Below the pieces are notes generated by a model that was given only the letters and a program-made list of their open reading frames with translations, did not search any database and was not told the origin of the DNA. Shown here piece by piece: positions 10,607 to 22,866 of a stretch of DNA of 64,000 bases. The stretch is from Eonycteris spelaea (Eukaryota > Chordata > Mammalia > Chiroptera > Pteropodidae). The stretch lies in assembly GCA_003508835.1 (NCBI GenBank), contig PUFA01000284.1, positions 638,501 to 702,500 on the forward strand, in the 5' to 3' direction. Numbering within the stretch: position 1 is the stretch's first letter; each line of letters opens with the position of its first letter. The translations under genes were made by a program, and so were the position numbers.

Positions 10607-12380
10607 CTATCTAGAATTGACCTTTTCCATCTGTTAAATAGAGATAAAACATTATTTCCTTGCTCATCCAACCATTACATTTCAATACCTTGTAATTAAA
10701 AATACTGCTTTGTATTTAAACAAAATTAAGCATCACAACAGAAAATTTAGACTTAAAAGAGCAGTCTTAACCATATATAGGACTTTACTTCAAGTTTCAT
10801 AGCATTAATCTCTCAACAACCAATATTTATTAAGACATTTTTACATGCAAGGTAATGTAATCAAATATGGCACTGATGTCCCATGTCCCGTGGGCATTGG
10901 TCTTCTACTAAAACAAGTTACGTTCCAGAGCATTTCTATTTAAAACATAATTAGTATCACAAGCAAATGAGAAAAACCTAGGTAAGAGATCCAAGGCCTA
11001 TCAAGTCATTTATAACATCAATAGACATAAAAATTTCCAACAGAATTCAACAAGAAAAAGAAGGTATACAATGAAAGTTCTACTATTCACCATAGGAAGC
11101 CTATTAACAGAATTGGAGGGTATTCAAGCAGAAATATTCCTGTCTTTTTGTTACAACCAGTAATCTAACATTCCTTCCCTAAAGCTAAATGGCTCTAATT
11201 ATGAATAATGGCTTTTCTTTTATTTATTTAAACATGGCTAATTGGTTGCTTCAAAATATCTCTCCTCTATTGATCATTCATTCAATCCTTTAACCAGTTT
11301 AAGCCTCTCTAATAGGAATCTGCCTCATCTCCTCCTCACCTATCCCAAAGCTCCCTGACCTGATCTCCAAATAGGCATGTAAATTTAGGTAAATCACAAC
11401 TTTTGAGTCAAAACTCTGGTTTCTCTCCATTTTAATAACATGTAGCAGAATTGGAAGGAGACTAACAAAAAGCACATTAATTTATGTGCTGGCTTAAAAC
11501 TGTTAAAATGTGTCTTAGAAAACATGGCATATTATTTAATTCTTATGGTGATCCATGTTGGCGGCAATAATTCTTCCTCCCATTCTAGAGACGAAGTAAT
11601 ATCTGATGCACAATTGGCTTGAGGTCTCATGGTTTGAACTTCAGCTTTGTCCAAATGTGCTAACCTTCCTGCTGTATCACACTAACTGTGGCTCCAAGAT
11701 CCTCTTTTTCCTCTTTTTCCAACATTCTTCCTTGTTCGGCTTCTCTTCCTTCTTCTTTATAATCTTCCTAAGAGTAAAAAGAGAGTTTTCAATTCACTTT
11801 GCTACCTTTCCTGACAGATCTTAGCCCCAAGATTTAGACGAAGCTAACTAAGGTTCTTTCTACATTTAGTGTCCTCATTTCTTGAATCCATGAGAACAGG
11901 GGACTTATTTAAAGACATTTTAGGCTCTGAGATGTCTCTGAATAAAGGCAGTCAAAGTTGATCCTGGAGAGAGAAAAGGGTAAATAGTTAATTGCATTAT
12001 TTTCTTTTCAGTGTCAAATCCTGCTCAAAATTCTTTGATGTATTTAGACATATTTTTAAATCCTCAGTCTTTTCTTGTCCATGTAAAGAGCTTCAACTTT
12101 TCTCTATTTTTCTTAGCTCCTTTGTGGATGCAGAATTATAAGCCACAACATCCAGTGAAGAACTGACTAATCCTACTTGTTTTCATACTACTGATCCCCT
12201 ATCCAAGCTAGCAAAGTGCCCAGCATATAATAGGTTACTAATTAACCTTGTTTAAATAATGAATGGTAATCATATAAGAAGATTAGAGTTTTTATATGCA
12301 GTAATATTTTTAATTCTGTACCAATTTTATCATTTGGATGTAGCAGTAGCTCCTAACTGGGTTGTTTTTGTATACCCACA
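10607..12380. other. Unassigned sequence, mostly AT-rich
   Basis: Short MIR/L2-like phrases occur (for example near 10820-10860 and 12215-12245), but they are too diverged to bound. A pyrimidine-rich part lies at 11690-11770. No gene was recognised. The 72-codon plus frame at 11606-11824 is composed largely of that pyrimidine-rich, phenylalanine-rich stretch. Confidence 0.4.
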
Positions 12381-12383
12381 CAC

Positions 12384-12421
12384 ACTGAGAGAGACAGAGA
12401 CAGAGAGAAACAGAGAGAGAC
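12384..12421. repeat. (GA)-rich simple repeat
   Basis: Imperfect GAGA/CAGA repeats over about 38 bp, after a short CA run. Confidence 0.7.
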
Positions 12422-12424
12422 CAA

Positions 12425-12900
12425 GGACATTTGGCAATTGTTTGTCTAGAGAGATCCTTGTTTTTCGCAATTAGGGGAAAGTTGCTACTGACATCTAATG
12501 AATAGAGACCAGAGATGCTTCTAAACATTTTAATAACATACCGCCCCCCTCCCAATCTTACACTAACACAACACACAACAAAGAATTATTCAATCTGATA
12601 ATTATTGCAATTATTCAGTGCAAAAAATCAAGAGTGACAATATTGAGGAAGGCTAATATAAAGATTTTGAAGTAAAGGGACCCTAGGAAGACTTTAATCA
12701 TCTGGACTTCAATCCTGAAGGGTTATGTCCTGCTCTGAACTCAAGCTTACTGCATTGAACACAGAGTCACTGACTGATCCTCTCCAGGAGGCACAGGCAT
12801 CCTCTTCCCCCTAATCTTCTCAGAATCAGAATGTGACAGATGCAACAGATTGTGTTAGGAACCCAGGGGATAAGGTGCCTGCCAGACCTGCCACATCCTC
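12425..12900. other. Unassigned sequence
   Basis: Contains a C-rich run near 12542-12553 (CCGCCCCCCTCCC). Nothing else recognised. Confidence 0.4.
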
Positions 12901-12904
12901 TGAG

Positions 12905-13130
12905 GCAGTGTAGTGTGTTCAGAGGAGTGCACTATACAACAGAGCTGGGTTAAAACCCCAGTGCTACCAATTTTTAGCTAAGCAGACGTGAGCAAATCAC
13001 TGAAAGTTTCCAAGCCACGGTTTTGATAAAATGGGAATGATAATCCCAAAGCTTTAAGGTTGCAATGAGGGTGAAAAAAATTATAAAGTATCTGGCACAT
13101 AATACGTATCTGAAAACAAAAATAAGGTAG
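12905..13130 (+). repeat. MIR SINE, near full length
   Basis: Sense MIR in order: AGAGCTGGGTTAAAACCCCA, ACGTGAGCAAATCACTGAAA, GTTTTGATAAAATGGGAATG, ATAATCCCAAAGCTTTAAGG, GCAATGAGGGTGAAAAAAAT, then AAAGTATCTGGCACATAATA. A well-kept copy of this ancient SINE. Confidence 0.85.
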
Positions 13131-13134
13131 CTAG

Positions 13135-13595
13135 TACTATTTCATTTGACTCTGATTTTAAAACGTTCACACTCATTTTGAAAAACTGGTACTCATAGTA
13201 ACACCATAGTAAGAACTGGCTTTCTAAAGATGTATATAGATTTATCCAGGTCTGTCGTTGATTGTATTATTATTCAAAGTACCCACTGCCCTCCTCAAGG
13301 GAGGGTCATAAATCTCACCACACTCATGTCATAGGACATCAAGTAGTGTGGAATTGAAGGGATAAAGACTACTCCCAAGGTTCTGCCATGCTATATTCTC
13401 TTTGTCACAGAAGACAGGCAATGTCCCAGAGAGAGAGTTATCTCAACTTAAGATTTATAATCAAGTCAATATGAAGTCTTAGTCAATCCATGAGACACGC
13501 ACTGTGAGTGAGAAATAAACCACCGTAAGCACCTGATGTTACTATTTCTTCTATTCCCTTCACCAAAGTCCACAACATGGTGAGAAAAATGTAAG
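13135..13595. other. Unassigned sequence
   Basis: Nothing recognised. Confidence 0.4.
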
Positions 13596-13599
13596 TTTT

Positions 13600-14090
13600 G
13601 TAGATGCCCTTTTTTGCTACTCTATTCCAAAAAAGAAAATCATTTTGCTCTCTGCCAACTGATTATGCAGCAACGTTGTTTGAAAGCTTGCATAATTTAC
13701 ATTAGCATGCTTAAGATCTCAGGTGACTATGCCTTTGAGGCCAGCATGCTAACCCCAGTGGGCCGATTTGATATTCTTCCCAATATCTGACCCTTTTTTC
13801 CTTGTTAATTATAGGCAGACTTCCCTGGTCTGGCCCTGGATCTGCACCTGTTTCCCATCTTTGAGCAGCTGCTAATTAGGTTGAAAATGGTGGGGCTGGG
13901 CAGTGCAGGCCACACATGCCTCATCGGGCTATTGATCAGGCTGGCATACCACACGTGCAGTAATGGCGTCTGCACAACCCAATTCCAAAATAAAAGCCAT
14001 TCCTGGAGTTGCATGTTTGAGTCCAAGCATGCTCCAGGCTCTACGTCAAATATTAATGTGAAGAGATGCTATTAATTTTAACAAAAATTT
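13600..14090. promoter_or_regulatory. Candidate distal regulatory block (unverified)
   Basis: Non-repetitive, higher-GC island in AT-rich DNA, rich in developmental factor-type motifs. TAATTA homeodomain core at 13806-13811. E-box CAGCTG at 13866-13871, abutting the homeodomain palindrome CTAATTAG at 13872-13879. TGATCA at 13933-13938. E-box CACGTG at 13952-13957. Octamer-like and TGATTATGCAG motifs at 13660-13710. Overlapping frames on both strands carry no domain. Such motif density fits an enhancer, but function is inferred from motifs only, and conservation was not tested. Confidence 0.35.
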
Positions 14091-15655
14091 TTTCTTTGAA
14101 ATGCCAAGTACGGACATAAGTACTATTTACTTCTCATTTGGTTTTTTGTGGGGAGTAGGAAAAAAAACTTTTAAAAAAACAGATATGTATATTTATATGG
14201 AAACAATTTAAAAGGTAAGTTATATTGATATAAATTATATATGTGTAAACTATCCAAGCACAGTCCTCATTCTGAATTCCCATTTGGCCTTGTGGATAAC
14301 AGTTACATAGATATAACACTTCTTAGCAATTTATCGTTTGGATAACTATGAACATCTAGAGTACCAATTATCAATCTATGGGTAGTTTTGATATGGGTAG
14401 GGGTTTGGGCACTGTCACAATGATTAAGGGGTGCTGAATATGAAAGAAGAATTATTAAAGAAGCCAGTGCGGGGTGCAGTTAGCCAGTGGATACAATGTG
14501 TTCACATAATGATAATTTGTCCAACACCAGTCACAAATCACAAATAATAGACCAGTTTAAAAATCATTTTATAAGTGTCTGTATCCAAACTATAATTCAG
14601 TTTCACATATAAATATAAAATATTTTTGCAACTTTAATGTACTGAAATTTTATATCCTAAAATTTTCAAAAAATGCAAATCCAGAGAAGGTTAGATTTTG
14701 TTTAGTTTGAAATTTTTTGAATTATTACAGTTAGATGCTTATCTCTATATTTTTAATTACATGTATAGTTAAGAGATATTATCTATAATTTTCATTCAAG
14801 GATAGTAAAGAGATTACAAAACATTTATTATGAAATGGAGAGGTTGAGTTTGATAGAGTCAGAGTCACTATTCTCGGGTAATATGCCTGAGTTTGCATTG
14901 ACTTTGTACATTTTAGACCTGGAATATGATAGTCAATGATTTGTTTCTTAAAATTCTATTTCGTACTTCCCCTCCTGACAGTTTCACACATTCTACTGTT
15001 ATCTATGTACCAAGCACATTGCCTAGTACAGCTGACCAACATTGCTGAAATGAATCACAGTACCCTTTTAACTTTGGATTAACCTCATGCTCACTTTATG
15101 TAAACATTGCAGAGGCCAAAGAGATGGGATATTCATTTAAAGTGCTATAAAGATCTATTACTCTTGACCCTCTCTAAGTTTTCCAGTTATAAGACTATAC
15201 GATTAGTCATTTTTTCTTTTAAGCAAAAAAGAGACTTTACAGGAAGTCATGACACTTACCCTTTCTTGATCTACTTCTGAATCTTAAAAGTTGAGAAAAT
15301 TGTGGAATTAATCACAAGGAATTTTTTTAAGCAAGTACATCAGCTTTCAAGTTTCCTGGGCTTTGTTTATACACTCAAAGACATACATTGGCTCTCTCCT
15401 GCTTATAAACTGAAATTTGATTAAATGTTCCATCAAAGCACTTCCATGACTTACCTTGATTATACTATCAAGATGGCTTCTCTAATAATTCTCTTTTCAT
15501 ATTCAGAATCATAAACGATCTGATAATTATGAACATATGTTTAAATTAGTAGATAAACTGTTCAGAGTTATTAAAGGTGAAAATGTCTTAGACCCATGAC
15601 ACGCACTTATGAAATACCAAAAGAAAATTAGTTCTCAGCTAAATTAGCTAACATA
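14091..15655. other. Unassigned AT-rich sequence
   Basis: No gene, RNA or clear repeat recognised. Local AT content is high around 14570-14830. Confidence 0.45.
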
Positions 15656-15659
15656 TTTG

Positions 15660-16135
15660 GAAGTACAGGGAAAATGCAACTCAAGCACTATACAAAGATC
15701 GAGCTTCTCCTCTCAGCCTCCTGCAGTGTGAGCCGGTCATTGGTTCTACATGGTGATGTCCCCAAGAACCTTCAGACTCTCCTTGTAAAAGCACAATGGA
15801 TGCACCAATTCCAATCCTCCTCTCTTCCTACTACATCATCCAGAGGAAGACTTAGAGTCACCTTGCTTAACACCCTTAGGAGGGAGAGGAGGCCTTAGTT
15901 TCCAGGACACCTCATCTAACACTTCTTCGCAGTTTGGATTACATGCCCAGACTGGAACTGATCATTGTATTCAGGAAGTTGGGCTCTGTCAATGGCCTTG
16001 TTCCAGTCAACACATCCCTAGAACAAGACATGGCTCATTTCCATCTAATCTTACTGTTGAGCGTAGGAGGCAGGTTGGTTTCCCAAAGGAAATTTTTACC
16101 AGCAAAGGTTGTATAGATGCTGACTAGCAAAATCA
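15660..16135 (+). repeat. Possible ancient interspersed repeat, family unassigned
   Basis: Phrases such as GCCTCCTGCAGTGTGAG, GTCCCCAAGAACCTTCAGAC, CATCCAGAGGAAGACTTAGA, CATGCCCAGACTGGAACTGA and GGATGCTGACTAGCAAAATC-like text near the end resemble a recurrent old mammalian repeat that I cannot name safely. Two short frames (15674-15898 and 15934-16116) are incidental. Moderate GC relative to the flanks. Confidence 0.3.
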
Positions 16136-16309
16136 ACAGATGGTCATTGCAATGACTTTCCCCTAATCGAACCGATGGTCATTACTGTTTCCCTTTTTAA
16201 TAAAACCTTGAAAACGATCATTTTTTGAGAAGTATATAATTCACTCTCCAAAAACAACAACAAAAAAAACATTTCTACATTTCAAATAAAAACAAGCTCC
16301 AATTTTTTT

Positions 16310-16395
16310 TCCAATTTAAATGCAAAAAATCAAATGTAATTTAAAGGCAAAACATTCAAATGCAAATGCAAAAATATTAAATGCAAATTCAAAGC
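16310..16395. promoter_or_regulatory. Cluster of ATGCAAAT octamer-like motifs
   Basis: ATGCAAAT occurs at least twice (CAAATGCAAATGCAAAAAT at about 16356-16374 and AAATGCAAATTC at about 16379-16390), alongside several TGCAAA and CAAATG variants. It may be an AT-rich local duplication rather than a functional site. Confidence 0.25.
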
Positions 16396-16399
16396 AATA

Positions 16400-17425
16400 C
16401 TCAATTTTTTTACTTTTATTAGTAGAAGATAAATAATGGTGACCCATGGGATAATTTTCTTCAAATACACTGGAATGAATTATTTTTGTGTACCATAGCT
16501 CACAATTTTTGTCTATTTTGAAATTTTCCTATGAAAACAAATCATATTGAATATTTCAGAGCCTCTCTTATTTAGAATTTGGATGAAAATTTTTGTTACA
16601 AAGCCACTCTTGATAAAAGACAGTTGTTCCTTATAAAATGGGATAATTAAAAACTTGCATAGTCTAAATCTGTACTCTAAATATCAACAAAGACTTTGAA
16701 AATTCATGCTTACAAAATTCATAAAGACCTATGGCTTATATTTTTCTATAGAGGAGAGTGGGCTTTCAAAATATGTAATTGATCTCTTCTCACTATTGCC
16801 CTTCTAGTTCATCTTGAATTTATAATAGATGTGGAAAATATACTCATAAATACTCACCATCTCTTCCAGTGTTCTTAGCTTCATGCCATCTCTTCCACTG
16901 TCCTTAGCTCCCTACCCTCTTTGGAAATCACAGCTCCAGATCTTGTCTTTCCATCCAGGGAAATTGCCCTATGCCTATCAACTCACACCAAAAATTTTAT
17001 TGGGAAAAGTATCCTGTAACTGCATTGCTTTGAAGTTCCTGATGCATAACAGCTAAATTGCCTGTTAGATTGACTGCCTAATGGTCTACCCAGTCACCTA
17101 TGGCAGAAACTATGTGATTTTCTTGTATGCCCTCCATTTCTTCATTTTATATATATAATTATTATATATTATTATATATAAAATTTTAGTATTTGAGTCT
17201 TGTTAGTTGCTTTCATCTGTTACATTTCTAATTCTACTAGCCCACCTCAGCACAATTACATGCTAAGTAGTTCCCCCGCAGTCAGGCTTCATCTCTATCT
17301 AGCATTACCACTTCAAGACACTTTTCACATTTTGTCTAATGTTAAATCTGTAAAATACAAATTTAAATGTAATAATTCACCATATTAAATCCTTGCAGAG
17401 CATGACAAAGCTGGAAAATAAAGCT
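16400..17425. other. Unassigned AT-rich sequence
   Basis: An imperfect (TA)-rich palindromic stretch lies at about 17146-17182. Nothing else recognised. Confidence 0.4.
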
Positions 17426-17429
17426 CAAA

Positions 17430-17770
17430 GGCTACTGTCCATTTTTATCTCTCACCATTACTTCTCCCCTTCCCCTTCTGAAGGAAAAAATAATAATTTG
17501 TAGCATTTTAAAACTACACAGTTTCTTTCATAAAGCCATTATCTGTTATGCTTTTTTGTCTTTGCTGTTGCAATGCTTTCAATCTACCATCTTATCCTCC
17601 TTCACTATACAGGTCAAGGTGACAAAATGCGGACAACTTTCCTTGACTCCTCCAGGCAGACTCCAGATTTTCTTCTTCATATATTTTCATGTTATATCAT
17701 TTTTGAGATTGTATTGTATTTTTGCTTTGCTTATCTATTTTTTAAATTAAAACTTGAAAGATGGCCTGTC
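17430..17770 (+). mobile_element. L2 LINE fragment
   Basis: Reads in the order of the L2 3' region: CTCTCACCATTACTTCTCCC, then TTTGTCTTTGCTGTTGCAAT, CACTATACAGGTCAAGGTGA, CCTTGACTCCTCCAGGCAGA, then TTGTATTGTATTTTTGC. Heavily mutated. The frames within it are incidental. Confidence 0.6.
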
Positions 17771-17774
17771 TTTT

Positions 17775-18420
17775 TTTTCTTTCTTTCTTCTTTTTTTAAT
17801 GTATCCTTAGAATGCAACACTGAAACTGAAATGTAAACACTTAATGAAAGCTGTTGGGATGGAGGAATGAATGGATGGATAAACATTGCACCAACTACAA
17901 ATTCTTCTACCTAGCTTTGAAGCTTCATAAACTATCTTCATCTTAATCACGTCTTGTTTTTACCTTTCCTATCACACACAACCTCTGTCTAGTCAAGAAA
18001 ACCACAATTCACCTTTTTATTAATTTATATTATTTTACTTTCTTTTAGTTAACTTTAGGTTATAGCTTATGATTTCTATTTTGTTTTGCTTATGGTGGTC
18101 TTCTAGTCTATAATGCCCACTGTCCCTAACTCTGCCCTTATGTTTAAAAAAAAAACACTATATTCAAGCCTCTTATACAAATCCACCAAATCCTGTGCCA
18201 TGGTTTTTATTCAGAAGTGACAAGTCCTGGCAGAACAAATCAATGATGTCAGTAATTAAGTTACATAAGAGAAATTGCAGGTCAAGGTTTTTTACTTTTC
18301 CTTGATGCAGATCAATTTATTGCAATGATATCCTTCTTCTCTAATTCCATATGATTCTCTGCACAAGTCTAATGCATGTACTCTATTGCAATGATAAGTT
18401 TATGCATCTATTCCTTTCCC
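17775..18420. other. Unassigned AT-rich sequence
   Basis: Contains a TTTC/TTCT-rich part near 17770-17800 and a short A run. No element bounded. Confidence 0.4.
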
Positions 18421-18424
18421 CTCC

Positions 18425-18685
18425 TGTACTACCACTAAATTTGGAGCCCCTAGAAATTTATGCTTTCTTTATATTGTTAGGGGGCTACACAGTACCTAAT
18501 ACATAGTAAATACTTAAAATAATCAAACAAAATGAATGAATGCACTCATCACTCTTTAAAAGGTAATGAGCTTGGTTAAAACTAGATTATTTTGCCTACA
18601 TTGCCCTAGTATCTCAGTACTTGAAACAGTGCCTACCATACAGTGAGTTGAATGGATAATTGTTGAATAAATGGAAAAATTACAT
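18425..18685 (+). mobile_element. L2 3' end fragments
   Basis: Two successive partial matches to the L2 terminus: TACACAGTACCTAATACATA with AATGAATGAATGCA (about 18484-18545), and CAGTGCCTACCATACAGTGA with TTGTTGAATAAATGG (about 18610-18675). Possibly two L2-type fragments or one duplicated tail. Confidence 0.5.
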
Positions 18686-18689
18686 GGAC

Positions 18690-18920
18690 CAAGAAAAGTT
18701 AGCCATAACTGCTTCCCATGTGTTCACAGTCTCAGGACCTACCACATGCCATTGGGAAAGTGATACTAAATTAATACCAATATTGATACTAACAGCTTCC
18801 ATACATATACAGGGATGGTGTGTAAAGTGAAATGATGAACATGAACAGGATCACCCCAGGTGACTAACCAAGCCTGATCATGCACATACTTTGCTATTGC
18901 AAATTCAACTATTTGCAAAA
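18690..18920. other. Unassigned sequence
   Basis: Nothing recognised. Confidence 0.4.
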
Positions 18921-18923
18921 TTC

Positions 18924-18958
18924 TGAGAGAGAAAGAGAGAGAGAGAGAGACAGACAGA
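18924..18958. repeat. (GA)n simple repeat
   Basis: GAGAGAAAGAGAGAGAGAGA, then GACAGACAGA. Simple sequence. Confidence 0.8.
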
Positions 18959-18959
18959 T

Positions 18960-21128
18960 CACAACTTAATAAGTATGTGACCACCTGCTCTTCCAAAGGA
19001 AATGCACCCTCCTTCAGTCTCAGCTTTCATATTCCTGCCCTATGATAAATATTTTACCTTATTAAAAATGATTCTCATTTTTATTTACTTTTCATGTAGC
19101 ACGGCCCTTAAGAGCAAGCCACGACTTCATCTGGGCCTCAGGAGTTATTAAAGTTTCAACACTGAAGAAAAAGACAATTAATACTTACCAAGATATGCTA
19201 TGTGGATCCCTCTCATATGGCACCTTTGTAGGAGATTTTTATGGGTAACTTTGACTAAGAAGCAATTTTTGTCTGAATGCTGCCAAATACTTAATTCCAC
19301 AGCATAGAGTAGAAGTTTAATGCTCCAAGGACAAAACTGTAAAATGCGTTGAGAAAGAGAAACCGCTAGAGACCAAACAAAAAGGATTAGCCAGAGGATT
19401 AAGAGAAGAATGAGCAAATGTCAATGTTATGAAAACCAAAAAGTAGAGAATTTCTAGAAAACAAAAAATAAGCAAGGAGATTTGGTGAGTGTATTAAGAT
19501 CACCAAATCATATTCAAAGCAAAGTTCTAATTAACCTTGTTAGTTACAGTATAAGCAAAACTGCAGAGTATTTTCTGTGTTGATGGGAACATGAGACTAA
19601 TACATGTGGGGAAAAAGTATTTCCCTAAATGCCCTACTTCGATGGTTAGTGAAAATATAATTTATTTCGGGAAAAAAGAACATATTCTGAATTTCTCAAG
19701 GTAGGAGTAGGATCAGTCCAGAGAAATACAAGACAGGTTCAGAGATTCATGGGAGAAGCTAGACACAGAGCAAATTGAGAACTGGGAAGTGAAATTGTAA
19801 CAAGAAACAACAACTCCCCCCTACACATAACCTGATACTAGAAAAGGTTTGCAGACTTCATGGAGAAAGGGGACCTAGAATTTAGGGAGCTAGAAATAAA
19901 AATGTCCTTTCAAAAATTCTGCACAGTGATGCCTGAAACCTAGAAAATAATTAGGATGTTTTTTTAAAAAAGTTAGTGCATGGTCAGACCAGAAGGGAAC
20001 GTCCTTATCAAGAATTCTCACAGCCATCAGAAGTCACTCTTGGACATACAGACTCACAAGAACAAAGAGCACAAGAAAAAGAAAATGAAGGAGAAAGCTA
20101 AACTCAAACCATGTTCTTTCTTATCCTTAGTTTTGAGGAAATTGGTCCCTAAATTGAAAGTGCCCTGAAGGCAGCTTTAACTTACCTGACCACTAGGCCT
20201 TACCCCAGGGACTGCCCCAGGTCCTGCTAACATAGGCAACTAACTGTTTGAGGGTCAACCTTGTATGCAACTGGAGTGTTCTTAAAGAAGCCCTCCTGTG
20301 TATTCAAAGTACAGCACTGTTTTCCTCTCTCTCAGCTGGTTTTTCTCTCAAAGTTGTTTGTTCTTTAATAGCTATAACTCAGTTTGTGCTGCTGGCAAAG
20401 GTAACTCCTTAAAAGGGTAAATGAGGGCAAGACTATGGCATTCAGTTCATCCCTCATGGGCCACTAACAGGTGCTTCTCTGATTGTCATGTCCATGCTCT
20501 GCTAGAGACTAGCTTTATAATTTGCCAGATTGACCCTACATGTTCATTGAAATCAGAAACCTCATCAATAGCATATTTTTAAGAGAAGATACTATTGAAG
20601 CTGTTGGAATGACTTTATTTGTTTGGTTACATAATAAGGGACTATTATGTAAGTTATGAAAGCGAAAAGGGGATTAAGATAAGAGAATTTGCATGGGAAA
20701 ATCTGATTTAGGAAACCCAATCCCTAAAATGAAAACTGGCCCCTTTGCACATTCCCATAAAACTAAGCAGTCTAACACGAAATATTTTTTAAATGTATAT
20801 TTTTGGGGGACAACATTTATATAGACACTCTTAGGGGTATAATAATATAAATGGTGATATAGTGTCTACAAAATTTTTTTAATGTAGACATTTTATAAAA
20901 TGTAAAATCCATGATGTAAGTCACTTATATTTAGCTGGGAAAACACAGCCAACTAAAAAGCTGGGATTCATTCCCTGGATGCATCAATTGTTTTGGCTCT
21001 ATTCTGAGGGAAAAGACTCAACCTCTAACTTAATCCACCATATATGTTCACCTACCCTTGCTTAGAATTGTGAAATAAATACTATATTTCCAAATGAGTG
21101 CAGTCTACAGTGAGGTCTTTCACTACAC
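18960..21128. other. Unassigned sequence
   Basis: A lysine-rich 62-codon plus frame at 19980-20168 (with a run of alternating K/H/E residues) and a 79-codon minus frame at 19178-19417 were inspected. Neither shows a recognisable domain or a processed-pseudogene tail. No repeat bounded. Confidence 0.35.
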
Positions 21129-21130
21129 AT

Positions 21131-21261
21131 AGGGTGACCGTATATCTCAGTGTGCCTGGGCCGTTTTCAACTTACTCTTGGTGTCCCAGCATCCTTATAG
21201 ATAGAAACCCTTTCACTCTCAAATATGTTGTAGTTCGAACAATAAATTATATGTTCATCTT
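21131..21261 (+). mobile_element. Short inverted-repeat DNA transposon remnant, copy 2
   Basis: The left end AGGGTGACCGTATATCTC and right end TTATATGTTCATCTT are imperfect inverted repeats of each other. The internal CCCTTTCACTCTCAAA phrase and the GTTCGAACAATAAA phrase match the element at 5384-5515. No coding capacity. Family uncertain. Confidence 0.6.
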
Positions 21262-21479
21262 ATAAAATCAAACATGTTAAATGACTGTAGACACCAAATC
21301 ATCCAAAATAAACATTGCATTTTGGGTGCTTTATCTTTTACTCTTATGTGGTCTCTGTGACTACCTTAAAGTTCTACGAACTAAATCTTGCATCAACTTA
21401 AGTCCTTGCTATGTTTTTGTAGACTTAAATTACAATAATTTTACTTTTAAGAAAAGAAGAAAGACTCTTCTAGTCAAAG

Positions 21480-22095
21480 TGGATAAATCAGGACACTTGT
21501 ACACTACTTATAGGAATAAAAAATGTGAAGCTGCTTTGGAAAATAATCCAGCAAATGCTCATATAATTAAGCATACAACCTAGCAATTCTACTCTTAGGT
21601 ATTTAGCCAAAAGAAATAAAAACATATATACACATTAAAAAAATGTTTATAAGAGCAGTATATATAATCACAAAAGGTAGAAACAAACCATCAACTGAAG
21701 AATAAATAAACAAAATGTGTATATCCGTACAATGAAATATTATTCATTCATGAAAAGAAATAAAGTACTGATATGCTAATTTGAAAACGTTATTCTAAAA
21801 GAAAGAAACCAGTCACAAAATCCCATATATTATATGGTTCCATTCACATGAAATGTTCAGAAAAAGCAAATCCATAGGAATGGGAGATTAGTGGTTGTGT
21901 AGGGCTGTTGGGAAAACATAAAAGGAAGTGTTAGATTAAAGGATATAGTTCTTTTTGCAGTGATAGAAATGTTCTAAAAATTGACTGATGATGATTGCAC
22001 ATATCTGTAAATATACTAAAGGCCATCAAATTATACACTTTAAATGGGTAAACTGTATGCAAATATATATATATATTATATATACATACATAATA
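21480..22095 (+). mobile_element. L1M (L1MB-like) 3' end
   Basis: ORF2 C-terminal then 3' UTR text in order: ACACTACTTATAGGAATAAA, CAACCTAGCAATTCTACTCT, AGCCAAAAGAAATAAAAACA, CAATGAAATATTATTCATTC, TCACAAAATCCCATATATTA, GGGAGATTAGTGGTTGTGTA, and the end phrase ATTATACACTTTAAATGGGT. The reading frame is broken, with many stops. Confidence 0.8.
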
Positions 22096-22110
22096 CACAC
22101 ACACATACAA
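22060..22110. repeat. (TA)/(CA) simple repeat
   Basis: ATATATATATATTATATATA, then ACATACATA and ACACACACAC, in the tail region of the preceding L1. Confidence 0.7.
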
Positions 22111-22164
22111 AAGATCAAGTTCAATAAATAAAAAAGAACAAAAAGACTATCATTCAGAATAGCA

Positions 22165-22315
22165 ACCAATCATCACCAATAATAATAACCAACATTTATG
22201 GAGAATTTACTCCTTGACAGATGCTATTTGTACTGCATTACATGGCTTCTTATCATTGGAACCTCACAAAGGACCTATGCCATTAGTTCTGGAATTATAC
22301 CTATTTTGAATATAT
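22165..22315 (-). repeat. MIR SINE fragment
   Basis: Antisense MIR 3' portion: AATAATAACCAACATTTATG, GAATTTACTCCTTGACAGAT, GCATTACATGGCTTCTTATC, CCTCACAAAGGACCTATG, then ATTATACCTATTTTGAATA. Confidence 0.7.
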
Positions 22316-22790
22316 TACAAGTAAATATATTACAAGTAAAAAATAAATTAATGACTTCAGTCAACTTAAATAAAAATTAACAGTAGAGCAAAAAATAAAA
22401 AAGTAGATGACATAATGGGTAGAATTTTTCTTTAAATGATTTGAATTGAGCCACTTATAATTATGTACTATTAAAACTGGCTTTATCTTGTTTTAGGAAC
22501 AATAATATATACATGTAATAAAAATGAAATCAGGTAGGACTGATAATTTTTAAACAGTTAAAGCAATACTAAGAATTCAGAGTTTGTAAATAGAGACCTA
22601 AAAGGAACAATGTCATCTAACTCTGTATGCTAGATATTGTGCCAACAGAGAACTCAGTCCCTTTAGGAATTAGTTCCTACACAGAGATTCAATAAGTGGG
22701 ATGCTTAGGCACAAATAGAGAGTTTAAAGGATATTCTACCAAGAATCATAAACCAGCTAGAACATATTGGTTTTCACTCTCCATGAATAG
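22316..22790. other. Unassigned AT-rich sequence
   Basis: Has a short tandem 'atattacaagtaa' pair at about 22312-22341. Nothing else recognised. Confidence 0.4.
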
Positions 22791-22797
22791 TGTGTGC

Positions 22798-22866
<69 letters not shown>
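22791..22866. repeat. (TG)n microsatellite
   Basis: About 70 bp of TG with two early interruptions (GCG and GAG). The longest dinucleotide tract in the window and a likely length polymorphism. Confidence 0.95.

Noticed and set aside
19980..20168. Lysine-rich frame as a processed pseudogene
   Set aside because: No A-tail, no duplication and no parent protein recognised. The lysine richness follows from AAG/AAA-rich DNA.
21281..21583. 100-codon frame next to L1 3' end
   Set aside because: Overlaps the start of L1M text in the wrong frame. Treated as incidental.
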